Source of the DNA: Bacteroidales bacterium
GTDB taxonomy: Bacteria > Bacteroidota > Bacteroidia > Bacteroidales > UBA932
Reading direction: 5' to 3'
Assembly (NCBI GenBank): GCA_017439305.1
Contig: JAFSJK010000072.1
Location: 1-41,324 of the forward strand
Length of the DNA stretch: 41,324 nt
Positions 25,574 to 32,918 of the stretch are shown one piece after another. A program made the translations under genes and the position numbers. Under the pieces are notes generated by a model. It did no database searches, was not told the DNA's origin, and was given only the letters and a program-made list of their open reading frames with translations. The stretch's first letter is position 1, and each line of letters starts with the position of its first letter.

Positions 25574-27082
25574 ATGGAAGAACGATACATTGCATCTATT
25601 GACTTGGGGACCTCGAAATTCGGGCTTTGCGTAGCCCGTGTCAAGGGGGATGACGTCCAGGTCGTCTACTACAGGGAGACCCCGTCGGCCGGCATCCGCG
25701 CCAGCGTGGTGCAGAACCCGATGAAGGCATCGGTTCCGCTCCGGAAAGCCATCGAAGAGGCCGAGAACGAACTGATGATCAAGATCCTGCAGGTCGTGGT
25801 GGGCATGCCCCGCAGCGACGTCAGGCAGGAGACGGCCACCGGCGGCATCGTCCGCTCCAACCCGGACGAGTATATCACGGAGGAAGAGGTGGAGAACCTC
25901 AAGGCAATGGCGCTGGAGTCTTACCCGCTTTCAGACCTGGGCAGCCAGATCATGTACGGGGCCGTGGCCCAGTCCTTCTCCATCGACGACCAGATCCAGC
26001 TCGTGGAAAACGACGTCGTGGGCACCCTGTCCAAGGAACTGGAAGGCAATTTCAAGGTGTTCATCGGCAGCCGCCGGGCCACCACCGCCGTGGACAAGAT
26101 CTTCAATTCGATGGGAATCGCCATCGCCAAGAAGTATTTCCTCCCGGACGTGGTTGCGAAGACCGTCCTCACGGAAGAAGACCGGCAGAACGGCGTGGCA
26201 CTGGTCGACATCGGTGCGGGCGTGACCTCCGTCGCCATCTACCAGGGCGGCATCATGCGCTCCTATGACGCCATTCCGTTCGGCGGAAAGACCATCACCG
26301 GAGACCTGCGCACCGAGTGTTCCATCTCGGAGGATCTGGCCGAAAAGATCAAGCTCAAGTTCGGCGCCTGCATGCCCGGCAAGCTCGCCTCCCTCAGCGA
26401 GAAGGTACTCCAGATCCGCCTGACGGAGCCGTACAAGGAAGTGAGTGTCAAATATATCTCCGAAGTGATCGACGCCCGGTGCCGGGAAATCATCAACGCT
26501 GTCCTGTATTATATCCAGGAGAGCGGACTGGCGAAGAATCTCCGCAGCGGCATCGTTCTCACCGGCGGCGGGGCTTCCCTCGTGAATTTCGCCAACCTGT
26601 TCAAGGAGATTTCCGGCTACGAGGTGCGCATCGGATTCCCGAGGCACCTGTTCTCCGCCTCCGTCGGCGCCGGCATCTACGACCCGTCCGCCACGTCGGC
26701 CATCGGCATGATCCTGGCCGCCAAGGACGACCGGATGCCTGACTGCGTCACGCGTCCCGCGCCTGACTGGGCAGACGCTCCCGAAGCGGAGTCCGTCCAG
26801 GAGGAAGAGGAGGAGACGGTGGAAGTGACTGAGGGATTCTTCGTTCCCGACCCTACCTACAATGAAGGCGAGCAGGGAACCCTCATCCCCGAAGAGGAAT
26901 ATGGAGAGGTGCCGGCAGCCGCAGAGGAGCCTACGGAGGAGAAAAAGGCGGAAAAGAAGAAGAAAGAACCCAAAGCGCCGAGGAAGCCCAAGCCGCCGAG
27001 AATGTTCTGGAAGAACTTGAGCGACAACGTCAAGAACGGCGTGCTGAAGTTTTATGATGAAATGACCAAAGAAGACGAATAG
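25574..27082 (+). CDS. ftsA: Cell division protein FtsA with extended acidic-basic linker
   Basis: A 502-residue actin-fold ATPase that tethers FtsZ to the membrane. Visible motifs are the phosphate-1 loop ASIDLGTSKFGL, the phosphate-2 segment ALVDIGAGVTSVAIY and the adenosine loop GIVLTGGGASLVNF. The body ends near residue 390. A long linker follows, first Glu-rich (EEEEETVEVTEG), then Lys/Pro-rich (KKKKEPKAPRKPKPP). The last ~25 residues (FWKNLSDNVKNGVLKFYDEM) can form the amphipathic membrane-targeting helix. E. coli FtsA has 420 residues, so the extra length is mostly linker. It is followed by ftsZ after a 5-base gap. Confidence 0.95.
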   Translation: MEERYIASIDLGTSKFGLCVARVKGDDVQVVYYRETPSAGIRASVVQNPMKASVPLRKAIEEAENELMIKILQVVVGMPRSDVRQETATGGIVRSNPDEYITEEEVENLKAMALESYPLSDLGSQIMYGAVAQSFSIDDQIQLVENDVVGTLSKELEGNFKVFIGSRRATTAVDKIFNSMGIAIAKKYFLPDVVAKTVLTEEDRQNGVALVDIGAGVTSVAIYQGGIMRSYDAIPFGGKTITGDLRTECSISEDLAEKIKLKFGACMPGKLASLSEKVLQIRLTEPYKEVSVKYISEVIDARCREIINAVLYYIQESGLAKNLRSGIVLTGGGASLVNFANLFKEISGYEVRIGFPRHLFSASVGAGIYDPSATSAIGMILAAKDDRMPDCVTRPAPDWADAPEAESVQEEEEETVEVTEGFFVPDPTYNEGEQGTLIPEEEYGEVPAAAEEPTEEKKAEKKKKEPKAPRKPKPPRMFWKNLSDNVKNGVLKFYDEMTKEDE

Positions 27083-27087
27083 ACGCT

Positions 27088-28341
27088 ATGGAACTCGATA
27101 TCAACAACGACATCATGCCTCGCGAGTGGGTCGAGGAGAACTCTATCATCAAGGTCATCGGCGTGGGCGGCGGAGGCTGCAATGCCGTGAACTACATGTA
27201 CAAGCAGAAGATCAAGGGCTGCAACTTCGTCGTGTGCAACACCGACTCCCAGGCCCTGTTCAAGAGCGAAGTGCCCACGAAGATCCAGATGGGCGCCAAG
27301 GGTCTCGGCGCGGGCACCGACCCGACCGAGGGCCGGAACGCCGCCCTGGAGTCGCAGGACGAGATCGCGGCCAAGGTGCTGGACAACGGCACTGAGATGC
27401 TCTTCATTACCGCCGGCATGGGCGGCGGCACGGGCACCGGTGCCTCACCGGTCATCGCCAAGATGGCGAAAGACCGTGGCATCCTCACTGTCGCCGTCGT
27501 CACCATCCCCTTCAAGAACGAGGGCAACGAGTCCCAGTCCAAGGCCATAGACGGTATCCGCGAGCTGGAGAAGAATGTGGACAGCCTGCTGATCATCAAC
27601 AACGAGAAACTCTATGAGTTCTTCGGCGACACCCTCGTCCAGGAAGCGTTCCCGATGGCCGACGAAGTCCTCGCCACCGCTGTCCGGGGCATCATCGAGG
27701 TCATCACCCAGCCCGGTTACATCAACGTGGACTTCAAGGACGTGTCCAAGATGATGCGGAATTCCGGAATGGCCCTGATGGGCACGGGCATCGGAACAGG
27801 CAACAACCGTCTGGAAGACGCCGTGAAGGGAGCCTTCGAATCCCCGCTCCTGAACGACTTCGACCTCAAGACCGCCAAGAACGTCCTGATCAACATCACC
27901 TCCGGCAACAACGAGCGGGGCATCAAGATGAAGGAACTGGAGACCATCGACGAGATGATCACCCAGTACACCGGCAAAGCCAACCGCTTCAAGAAGGGAC
28001 TCATCTGGGACGACGACCCCGAAATCGGCGACCAGGTGCGGATCACCGCCATCGTCACTGGCTTCGACATGGGCAAGCTGGGCGACATCACCGACGTGAA
28101 CCTCGGGAACATCGTCGTCATCGACAGCGGTTTCCAGTGGGAAAGCACCTACAAGGGACAGGAGGTCCACCTCCCGGACGTATCCCCCAGCATCAAGGTC
28201 GGCTTCAACACGGCGGAGAACACCCAACGCTTCCACTACGACGAGAATTCGAAACCGGTCCTGTGCGTGGAACCGGGCCAGAGCATCAGTGAACTGGAAG
28301 CCGTCCCGGCCATCCGCCGCGCGCACGCCGAAAAGAAATAA
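27088..28341 (+). CDS. ftsZ: Cell division protein FtsZ
   Basis: A 417-residue tubulin-like GTPase that forms the Z ring. The nucleotide-binding loops include IGVGGGGCNAVNYM and the tubulin signature GGGTGTGASPV; the catalytic T7 loop is in NVDFKDVSKMM. After the core there is a short linker. The C-terminal peptide ELEAVPAIRRAHAEKK keeps the hydrophobic-Pro-x-x-Arg-Arg pattern that docks on FtsA and other partners. It is the last gene of the dcw operon; a strong hairpin starts 42 bases after its stop. Confidence 0.98.
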   Translation: MELDINNDIMPREWVEENSIIKVIGVGGGGCNAVNYMYKQKIKGCNFVVCNTDSQALFKSEVPTKIQMGAKGLGAGTDPTEGRNAALESQDEIAAKVLDNGTEMLFITAGMGGGTGTGASPVIAKMAKDRGILTVAVVTIPFKNEGNESQSKAIDGIRELEKNVDSLLIINNEKLYEFFGDTLVQEAFPMADEVLATAVRGIIEVITQPGYINVDFKDVSKMMRNSGMALMGTGIGTGNNRLEDAVKGAFESPLLNDFDLKTAKNVLINITSGNNERGIKMKELETIDEMITQYTGKANRFKKGLIWDDDPEIGDQVRITAIVTGFDMGKLGDITDVNLGNIVVIDSGFQWESTYKGQEVHLPDVSPSIKVGFNTAENTQRFHYDENSKPVLCVEPGQSISELEAVPAIRRAHAEKK

Positions 28342-28382
28342 AGGGAGAGCTCACCCGCATCCGAGCAACAAGTACTTACTGG

Positions 28383-28420
28383 AATGTCCCTGGTGATTCT
28401 TCACCGGGGACATTAATTAT
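28383..28420 (+). terminator. Terminator hairpin after ftsZ
   Basis: A 14-bp stem (28383-28396 with 28401-28414, one G-T pair) closes a 4-base loop TTCT and is followed by the AT-rich AATTAT. It lies between ftsZ and the gltX promoter, so it probably ends dcw transcription. Its core GTCCCTGGTGA is identical to that of the hairpin at 35454-35501. Confidence 0.8.
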
Positions 28421-28444
28421 CGGCGCGGTTTCCCATAAAATGAT

Positions 28445-28452
28445 TATCTTTG
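28445..28452 (+). promoter_or_regulatory. gltX promoter (-7 box)
   Basis: TATCTTTG matches TAnnTTTG and lies 22 bases before the ATG at 28475. It directly follows the ftsZ terminator, which supports an independent gltX transcript. No clear TTG was seen at the -33 spacing. Confidence 0.65.
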
Positions 28453-28474
28453 TGAATTGCTTCTAAAGGATAAT

Positions 28475-30259
28475 ATGATGGAAAGAAGAACGCGCGTCAG
28501 ATTCGCTCCCTCCCCGACCGGTCCGCTCCACATGGGCGGTGTCCGGACGGCCCTGTATAACTACCTGTATGCCAAGCAGCACGGCGGAGATTTCATCCTC
28601 CGGATCGAGGATACCGACTCCAACCGGTTCGTGCCGGGTGCAGAGGAGTATATCATCGAGGCACTGAACTGGTGCGGCATCGTCCCCGACGAAGGTGTCG
28701 ATGCCGACGGCAAGGTCGTGGAGGTCCCCTCCGCGAAGCATCCGCACGCTCCTTACCGCCAGAGCCAGCGCCGTCCCATCTACCGGGACTACGCCGACCA
28801 GCTGGTGGAGGCCGGATGGGCCTACTACGCGTTCGATACGCCCGAAGAGCTGGACGCCTGCCGCAAGGCTGCCGAAGCTGCCGGGCAAACCTTTACCTAC
28901 AACGCCGTCACCCGGATGCAGATGCGCAATTCCCTCACCCTCCCCGAGAGTGAGGTGCGCCACCTGCTGGAGGATACCACGGGCTGGACCGTCCGCTTCA
29001 AGATGCCCGTGAACCGGGTGGTGGAGATGGACGACCTCATCCGCGGCCACATTTCCGTGAACACGGACACCCTGGACGACAAGGTCCTCTGGAAGCGGGC
29101 CGACGAACTCCCGACCTATCACCTGGCCAATATCGTGGACGACCACCTGATGGAAATCTCCGAGGTCATCCGCGGCGAGGAATGGCTGCCGTCGCTGCCG
29201 TTGCATTACCTGCTGTATGAGGCGTTCGGCTGGACCGATACCATGCCCCGGTTCGCCCACCTTTCCCTCCTGCTGAAGCCGGACGGAAAAGGCAAGCTGT
29301 CCAAGCGCGACGGCGACCGCCTGGGTTTCCCGGTGTTCCCCCTGAGATGGGTGAATGCGGAAGGTGAGGTCTCCCGCGGCTACCGCGAGGACGGCTATTT
29401 CCCGGAGGCCTTCGTCAACATGCTCGCTTTCCTGGGCTGGAACCCGGGTGACGATACCGAACTCTACACGCTCGAGGAACTTGTCCCGGTGTTCTCCCTG
29501 GAACGCGTGATCAAGTCCGGAGCCCGCTTCAATGCCGACAAAGCCAAGTGGTACAACAAGGAATATCTGCGGATGAAATCCACGGAAGAGCTTGTGCAAC
29601 TGTATGTTCCGATCCTGGAATCCCACGGTATCAAGGTGGTGGACTGCCCCGCCTGCGCCCTTGTGGCCGGAGCGGAACTGACCGCTGAAGGCTATGATTT
29701 CCAGAACCATATCTTCACCACCTGCTACGTCTCCCGTGTCGTGGAACTGATCAAGGAACGCGCCACCTTCGTGTCCGACTTCTGGACCATCGCGCCGTAC
29801 CTCTTCCTCGCCCCCGAGGAATTCGCCGCCTACGACGTGAAGGCTGGCGCAGCGGTGAACGAAAAACCTGCCGATCCCAACCGGGCCCCGGATCCCCGGG
29901 CCAAAGTCTACGACGACGCGGCCACAGCTCCTTTCCTGGCAAAGGACGTGGACAAGTTCTGGAAACCGGAATGGTATGAATACTGCTTCGAGGTGTGCCA
30001 GCACATCACGGGCCGCGAGTTCGGCTTCGACGACCTGGAAGTCTATCGGGGCACGCTGGAGGTTCCGGCTCTCGAACAGGAACTGGAATCGTACATCAAG
30101 ATGCGGGAATACCCGATGGGCAAGGTGATGAACAGCCTGCGGCTCGCCCTCACGGGCTGCGCCAGCGGCCTCGGCATCGCCGCCATCATCTCCCTCATCG
30201 GCCGCAAGGAATTCGCCCGCCGGATGACCTTCATCGCCAACAGGCTGGGAAGGATCTAA
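28475..30259 (+). CDS. gltX: Glutamate--tRNA ligase
   Basis: A 594-residue class I aminoacyl-tRNA synthetase that charges tRNA-Glu. The start region RVRFAPSPTGPLHMGGVRTAL holds the HIGH-type motif (HMGG), and KLSKRDGDR is the KMSKS-type loop. DTDSNRFVPGAEEYI and the anticodon-binding C-terminal region fit bacterial GluRS. It is longer than E. coli GltX (471), with extra segments in the second half, as known for Bacteroidota GluRS. The gene starts with ATGATG (28475 or 28478); an earlier in-frame TTG lies only 4 bases after the -7 box and is unlikely. The stop overlaps the convergent truB stop by 4 bases. Whether tRNA-Gln is also charged cannot be told here. Confidence 0.95.
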   Translation: MMERRTRVRFAPSPTGPLHMGGVRTALYNYLYAKQHGGDFILRIEDTDSNRFVPGAEEYIIEALNWCGIVPDEGVDADGKVVEVPSAKHPHAPYRQSQRRPIYRDYADQLVEAGWAYYAFDTPEELDACRKAAEAAGQTFTYNAVTRMQMRNSLTLPESEVRHLLEDTTGWTVRFKMPVNRVVEMDDLIRGHISVNTDTLDDKVLWKRADELPTYHLANIVDDHLMEISEVIRGEEWLPSLPLHYLLYEAFGWTDTMPRFAHLSLLLKPDGKGKLSKRDGDRLGFPVFPLRWVNAEGEVSRGYREDGYFPEAFVNMLAFLGWNPGDDTELYTLEELVPVFSLERVIKSGARFNADKAKWYNKEYLRMKSTEELVQLYVPILESHGIKVVDCPACALVAGAELTAEGYDFQNHIFTTCYVSRVVELIKERATFVSDFWTIAPYLFLAPEEFAAYDVKAGAAVNEKPADPNRAPDPRAKVYDDAATAPFLAKDVDKFWKPEWYEYCFEVCQHITGREFGFDDLEVYRGTLEVPALEQELESYIKMREYPMGKVMNSLRLALTGCASGLGIAAIISLIGRKEFARRMTFIANRLGRI

Positions 30260-31155
30260 TCCGCCGCGAGCAGGGCAAGCGCCTCATCGAGAGACAGGGC
30301 ATCTTCCAGACGGAAGGTGCCCGTTTTCGTGCGGACGAGGGAGGATAGGTGGGCACCGGTGCCCAGAGCCTCGCCCAGGTCTCGCGCAAAAGCGCGGATG
30401 TATGTGCCTTTGGAGCAGGCAATCCGGATCGTAGCCTCGGGCAAGCCCATTGACGAAGTATCCGCCACATTGATTCGGGAAGAAGCGGTACTGACGGATA
30501 ACTGGGCATCCGCCTCCGGAGTCGGACAAAATTTTTTCGACCTTTTTTCGGGAGATAAAATTTTAGTCCGCGGAGGTATAGCGGATGCCTTCTCAAATTC
30601 CAGCAATTCCAGGTCGTGGATGGTGATGGTGCTGTGGTGGAGGGTCTCCAGGGCGGCCGCGTCGAAATCGGGGTCGGTAATGCCTTTCTGCGCGTTGCGG
30701 TACATCTTGCGGGCCATTTCGTAGGCGCGGACACCGTCCACGGACTTGGCACTGAAGAGAGGCGCCACCTGCTCCTGCGTACCCAGGAAGGAAGGCAGTA
30801 CAGCACGGACGGCTTCTTCCGTCACATGTTCAAACGGGAAGGTCCGGTCGACCTCCTTTTCCAGGTCATAGGAGGGTGTGGTAGCCCCGAAACGGATGCC
30901 GGCCACGTATTCCTTGTCGTGGTCCTGGAATTCCTGCGCCCGCTTGCAGGCGGGGCCGATGCACACGAGGAGCACGCCCGTCGCCAGCGGATCCAGCGTC
31001 CCGGCATGGCCCACTTTCAGGTTCTTCTTGCGGAAATGCCTGATAGCCGCATACTTTACCTTCCGGATAACGTCGGCCGACGTCCACCGGTACGGCTTGT
31101 CGATGGGAAGGACGATGCCTTCTGGATAATCCGCGATGTCGTGGGAGAACGTCAT
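30256..31155 (-). CDS. truB: tRNA pseudouridine(55) synthase TruB with palindromic insertion
   Basis: A 299-residue enzyme that makes pseudouridine 55 in the T-loop of tRNAs. It shows VLPIDKPYRWTS, the catalytic Asp55 in HAGTLDPLATG, KEYVAGIRFG, and the C-terminal IACSKGTYIRAFARDLG with GTGAHLSSLVRT. Between DLELLEFE and LPEATIRIACSKG there are about 49 residues (189-237) with no counterpart in normal TruB; they contain the palindromic element at 30506-30588. Without it the protein would be about 250 residues, closer to what I expect for the phylum. The insertion is in frame and the rest of the protein looks intact, so the enzyme is probably active. The start overlaps the rpiB stop by 4 bases. 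Confidence 0.93.
   Translation of the reverse strand: MTFSHDIADYPEGIVLPIDKPYRWTSADVIRKVKYAAIRHFRKKNLKVGHAGTLDPLATGVLLVCIGPACKRAQEFQDHDKEYVAGIRFGATTPSYDLEKEVDRTFPFEHVTEEAVRAVLPSFLGTQEQVAPLFSAKSVDGVRAYEMARKMYRNAQKGITDPDFDAAALETLHHSTITIHDLELLEFEKASAIPPRTKILSPEKRSKKFCPTPEADAQLSVSTASSRINVADTSSMGLPEATIRIACSKGTYIRAFARDLGEALGTGAHLSSLVRTKTGTFRLEDALSLDEALALLAAD
30506..30588. repeat. Imperfect palindrome inserted in frame in truB
   Basis: An 83-base AT-rich palindrome. The outer arms GCATCCGC (30506-30513) and GCGGATGC (30581-30588) are perfect complements. Inside them CTCCG pairs with CGGAG, CGGAC (30523-30527) with GTCCG (30566-30570), and AAAATTTT (30528-30535) with AAAATTTT (30557-30564), with small bulges (GAGT on one side, TATA and one A on the other). 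On the coding (minus) strand it encodes residues 190-217, starting exactly at the outer arm. Base composition differs strongly from the GC-rich surroundings. It looks like a mobile palindromic element that is translated as part of its host gene. Confidence 0.7.
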
Positions 31156-31592
31156 CGGCAGGGCATCTTGTCGATGCGGCGCTGGTGACGGCCTCCTTCG
31201 AAACCGGTATCGAGCCAGGTGCGCACGATGCTGGAGGCGACGCGGTAAGGGATGAAGCGGGCCGGAAGGACCAGGACGTTGGCGTTGTTATGGGCCTTCA
31301 CCAGACGGCCCACCTCGGAACACCAGGCCAGGCCGGCCCGGACGCCCTGATGCTTGTTCAGGGTGATGGCCATTCCGTTGCCGGTGCCGCACAGGGCGAT
31401 GCCCAGTTCCACTTCCCCACCCTCGACGGCCTGGGCCAGCCGATGGGCGAAGTCGGGATAGTCGCAGCTCACCTCCGTATCGGTCCCATAGTTCACGACT
31501 TCGATGCCGCGGGCCTGCAGCATCTTGACAAGCTTTTTCTTGTAGGCCACGCCGGCGTGGTCGTTGCAGATTCCTATTTTCATATCAGTCAT
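31152..31592 (-). CDS. rpiB: Ribose-5-phosphate isomerase B
   Basis: A 146-residue RpiB/LacA/LacB-family sugar-phosphate isomerase, interconverting ribose 5-phosphate and ribulose 5-phosphate in the pentose phosphate pathway. Visible motifs are NDHAGVAYK near the N-terminus, CDYPDFAH, the active-site loop LCGTGNGMAI, and HNNANVLVLPAR. The length is normal. The ATG at 31592 overlaps the stop of the HprK-like gene by 4 bases and its own stop overlaps truB by 4 bases, so all three are likely translated from one mRNA. Confidence 0.94.
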   Translation of the reverse strand: MTDMKIGICNDHAGVAYKKKLVKMLQARGIEVVNYGTDTEVSCDYPDFAHRLAQAVEGGEVELGIALCGTGNGMAITLNKHQGVRAGLAWCSEVGRLVKAHNNANVLVLPARFIPYRVASSIVRTWLDTGFEGGRHQRRIDKMPCR

Positions 31593-32677
31593 TCAGATGG
31601 ACAAATCGTTTTCTTGCACACGCGGACGGCCTCTTCATCGGGCCGGCACTTCAGCTGGAAGCAGGGAACGGTCATGGCGACGCGTTCGATGGTGGGAACC
31701 AGGAGGGACATAATCCGGTGGTTCCAGCGGATGGTGGAGACGGCGGCGATGACGCTGGCATACGCCTGGAGCGGTTCGAGCCTTTGGATCCGGTTCTCCG
31801 GATATTGTTCCAGCCGCACGAGGGCGTTCACGGGGGCGACGACATTGCGGTAGCAGAGGGTCTTGCCGCTCCACGGGGAGCCATAGACGAGGCATTCGCC
31901 ATCCTGGAAGCGGATGACGGGATTGTCGTCGTTCATCAGGTCGGAACCGGGGACAAAGGCATGCCAAAGGCGGCTGTGGGTACTCTTGCCCGTCCCGCTC
32001 ACGCCGAAGAACAAGTTGCCGCGTCCTTCGAACCTCGTAACGGACGCATGAAGCAGGAGTGTATCCAGGCCCGCCGTCGCGAAGGTGTACTGGATCATCA
32101 GGGAGGTGTTCACCTGGAAGAGGGTGGTTTTTCCGCCGATACGGGGGCAGGGATAGTAATGGCCCTCCTTATAGTCCTCGTCCATCACGAAATAACCGGC
32201 CCTGACGTCCCGGGCAGGCAGGAACTCATAAATGGTTTTTCCCTCGAACGTATAGCCGTAATAAAAAGGAGGCAGTTCGTCCACCGCCGTGGCCAGTTTC
32301 CAGGCCGGACGCGTTTCTTCCAGCCAGGAAGGAACGCCGGCATGGACCGTAAAGGTGAAGACCGGGTCGCCGTCGGCGATTTCGAACGGGGCATACTGCA
32401 GGAAATCCAGCGCATGCCGGTATTCCATCCGTTCCTGCTCGTCCAGGGTGTCCCACTTTTCGCGCGTCATCGCTTCCTTGCCCATGATGGATTCGTTCAC
32501 GGACAACTGCTCCTGCCGGTCGGCCGGAACGGACTCGACACCGATATCTTCGCCGCGACGGAGCCGGTCGACCAGATCCAATTGACGGTCAGTCAATACC
32601 TTGAAAGTCCAGGGGGATTCCAAACGGACCTGCACGGGATGGCCGCCGATCCGGTATAGTCTGCTTTCCACGTTCAT
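31589..32677 (-). CDS. HprK-like P-loop kinase domain protein
   Basis: A 362-residue protein whose C-terminal half looks like the HPr kinase/phosphorylase (PEPCK-type) fold: Walker A FFGVSGTGKSTHS (225-233), a following acidic LMNDDNPVIR (247-256) and the glycine loop YGSPWSGK. The N-terminal ~200 residues are not recognised. True HprK has an N-terminal HPr-recognition domain and no such layout, so the substrate is unknown; I do not assign HPr. Related HprK-like proteins phosphorylate peptides or small molecules in other clusters. The ATG at 32677 is preferred; an upstream in-frame TTG (32686) overlaps the -7 box. It leads the operon to rpiB and truB and diverges from the small peptide gene at 32774. 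Confidence 0.75.
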   Translation of the reverse strand: MNVESRLYRIGGHPVQVRLESPWTFKVLTDRQLDLVDRLRRGEDIGVESVPADRQEQLSVNESIMGKEAMTREKWDTLDEQERMEYRHALDFLQYAPFEIADGDPVFTFTVHAGVPSWLEETRPAWKLATAVDELPPFYYGYTFEGKTIYEFLPARDVRAGYFVMDEDYKEGHYYPCPRIGGKTTLFQVNTSLMIQYTFATAGLDTLLLHASVTRFEGRGNLFFGVSGTGKSTHSRLWHAFVPGSDLMNDDNPVIRFQDGECLVYGSPWSGKTLCYRNVVAPVNALVRLEQYPENRIQRLEPLQAYASVIAAVSTIRWNHRIMSLLVPTIERVAMTVPCFQLKCRPDEEAVRVCKKTICPSE

Positions 32678-32683
32678 AACATA

Positions 32684-32714
32684 CAAAGATGGGCAAAATC
32701 TTTGGATAATCCAA
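32684..32714 (-). promoter_or_regulatory. Promoter of the HprK-like/rpiB/truB operon
   Basis: On the minus strand TTGG (32711-32714) is followed after 19 bases by CATCTTTG (32684-32691), one base off the -7 consensus. The ATG at 32677 begins only 6 bases after the box, so the transcript may have almost no leader. Confidence 0.55.
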
Positions 32715-32736
32715 TCCGGAAAGGCGCCTCCACGGC

Positions 32737-32767
32737 TTGCACGGGCGGAATGATCTTTGTATCTTTG
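32737..32767 (+). promoter_or_regulatory. Promoter of the left peptide-lipoprotein-nuclease arm
   Basis: TTG (32737-32739) is followed after 20 bases by TATCTTTG (32760-32767), a full match to the Bacteroidetes consensus. The sequence ATCTTTG is duplicated just upstream (32753-32759). The ATG of the peptide gene (32774) lies 6 bases after the -7 box, so the mRNA may be leaderless or nearly so. Confidence 0.7.
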
Positions 32768-32773
32768 TCAGGT

Positions 32774-32914
32774 ATGGATAACCTCAAGGATTACAGGAAG
32801 CCGGACCTCCGTCTCATCGAGGTCCGCTTCGAACGCGCCCTGCTGCAGACGTCCGGGACAGACAGGGCCGACGACGGCTATGACCCCGGAATCGACCTTG
32901 GAGACCTGGACTAG
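32774..32914 (+). CDS. Small acidic-tailed peptide, paralogue of the peptide at 40180-40311
   Basis: A 46-residue protein of unknown function. It has a basic/hydrophobic half (KPDLRLIEVRFERALLQTSG) and an acidic Asp/Gly-rich tail (YDPGIDLGDLD). It has no signal peptide or membrane helix. The core pattern R-(L/I)-(I/V)-(E/D)-V-R-(F/Y)-E-x-(A/S)-(L/F)-(L/M)-Q-(S/T) is shared with the 43-residue product at 40180-40311. Short proteins of this kind are, to my knowledge, widespread and poorly described in Bacteroidales near lipoprotein genes. It has its own promoter and sits 4 bases before a fimbrillin-like lipoprotein gene. The exact promoter spacing, the conserved paralogue and the tight spacing support a real gene. 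Confidence 0.7.
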   Translation: MDNLKDYRKPDLRLIEVRFERALLQTSGTDRADDGYDPGIDLGDLD

Positions 32915-32918
32915 CGCT

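Noticed and set aside
31589-32914. A lasso-peptide-type cluster (peptide plus HprK-like kinase)
   Set aside because: No cyclase, protease or transporter of such clusters is nearby, and the kinase is tied to rpiB and truB. Only the adjacency remains, listed as a low-confidence idea.
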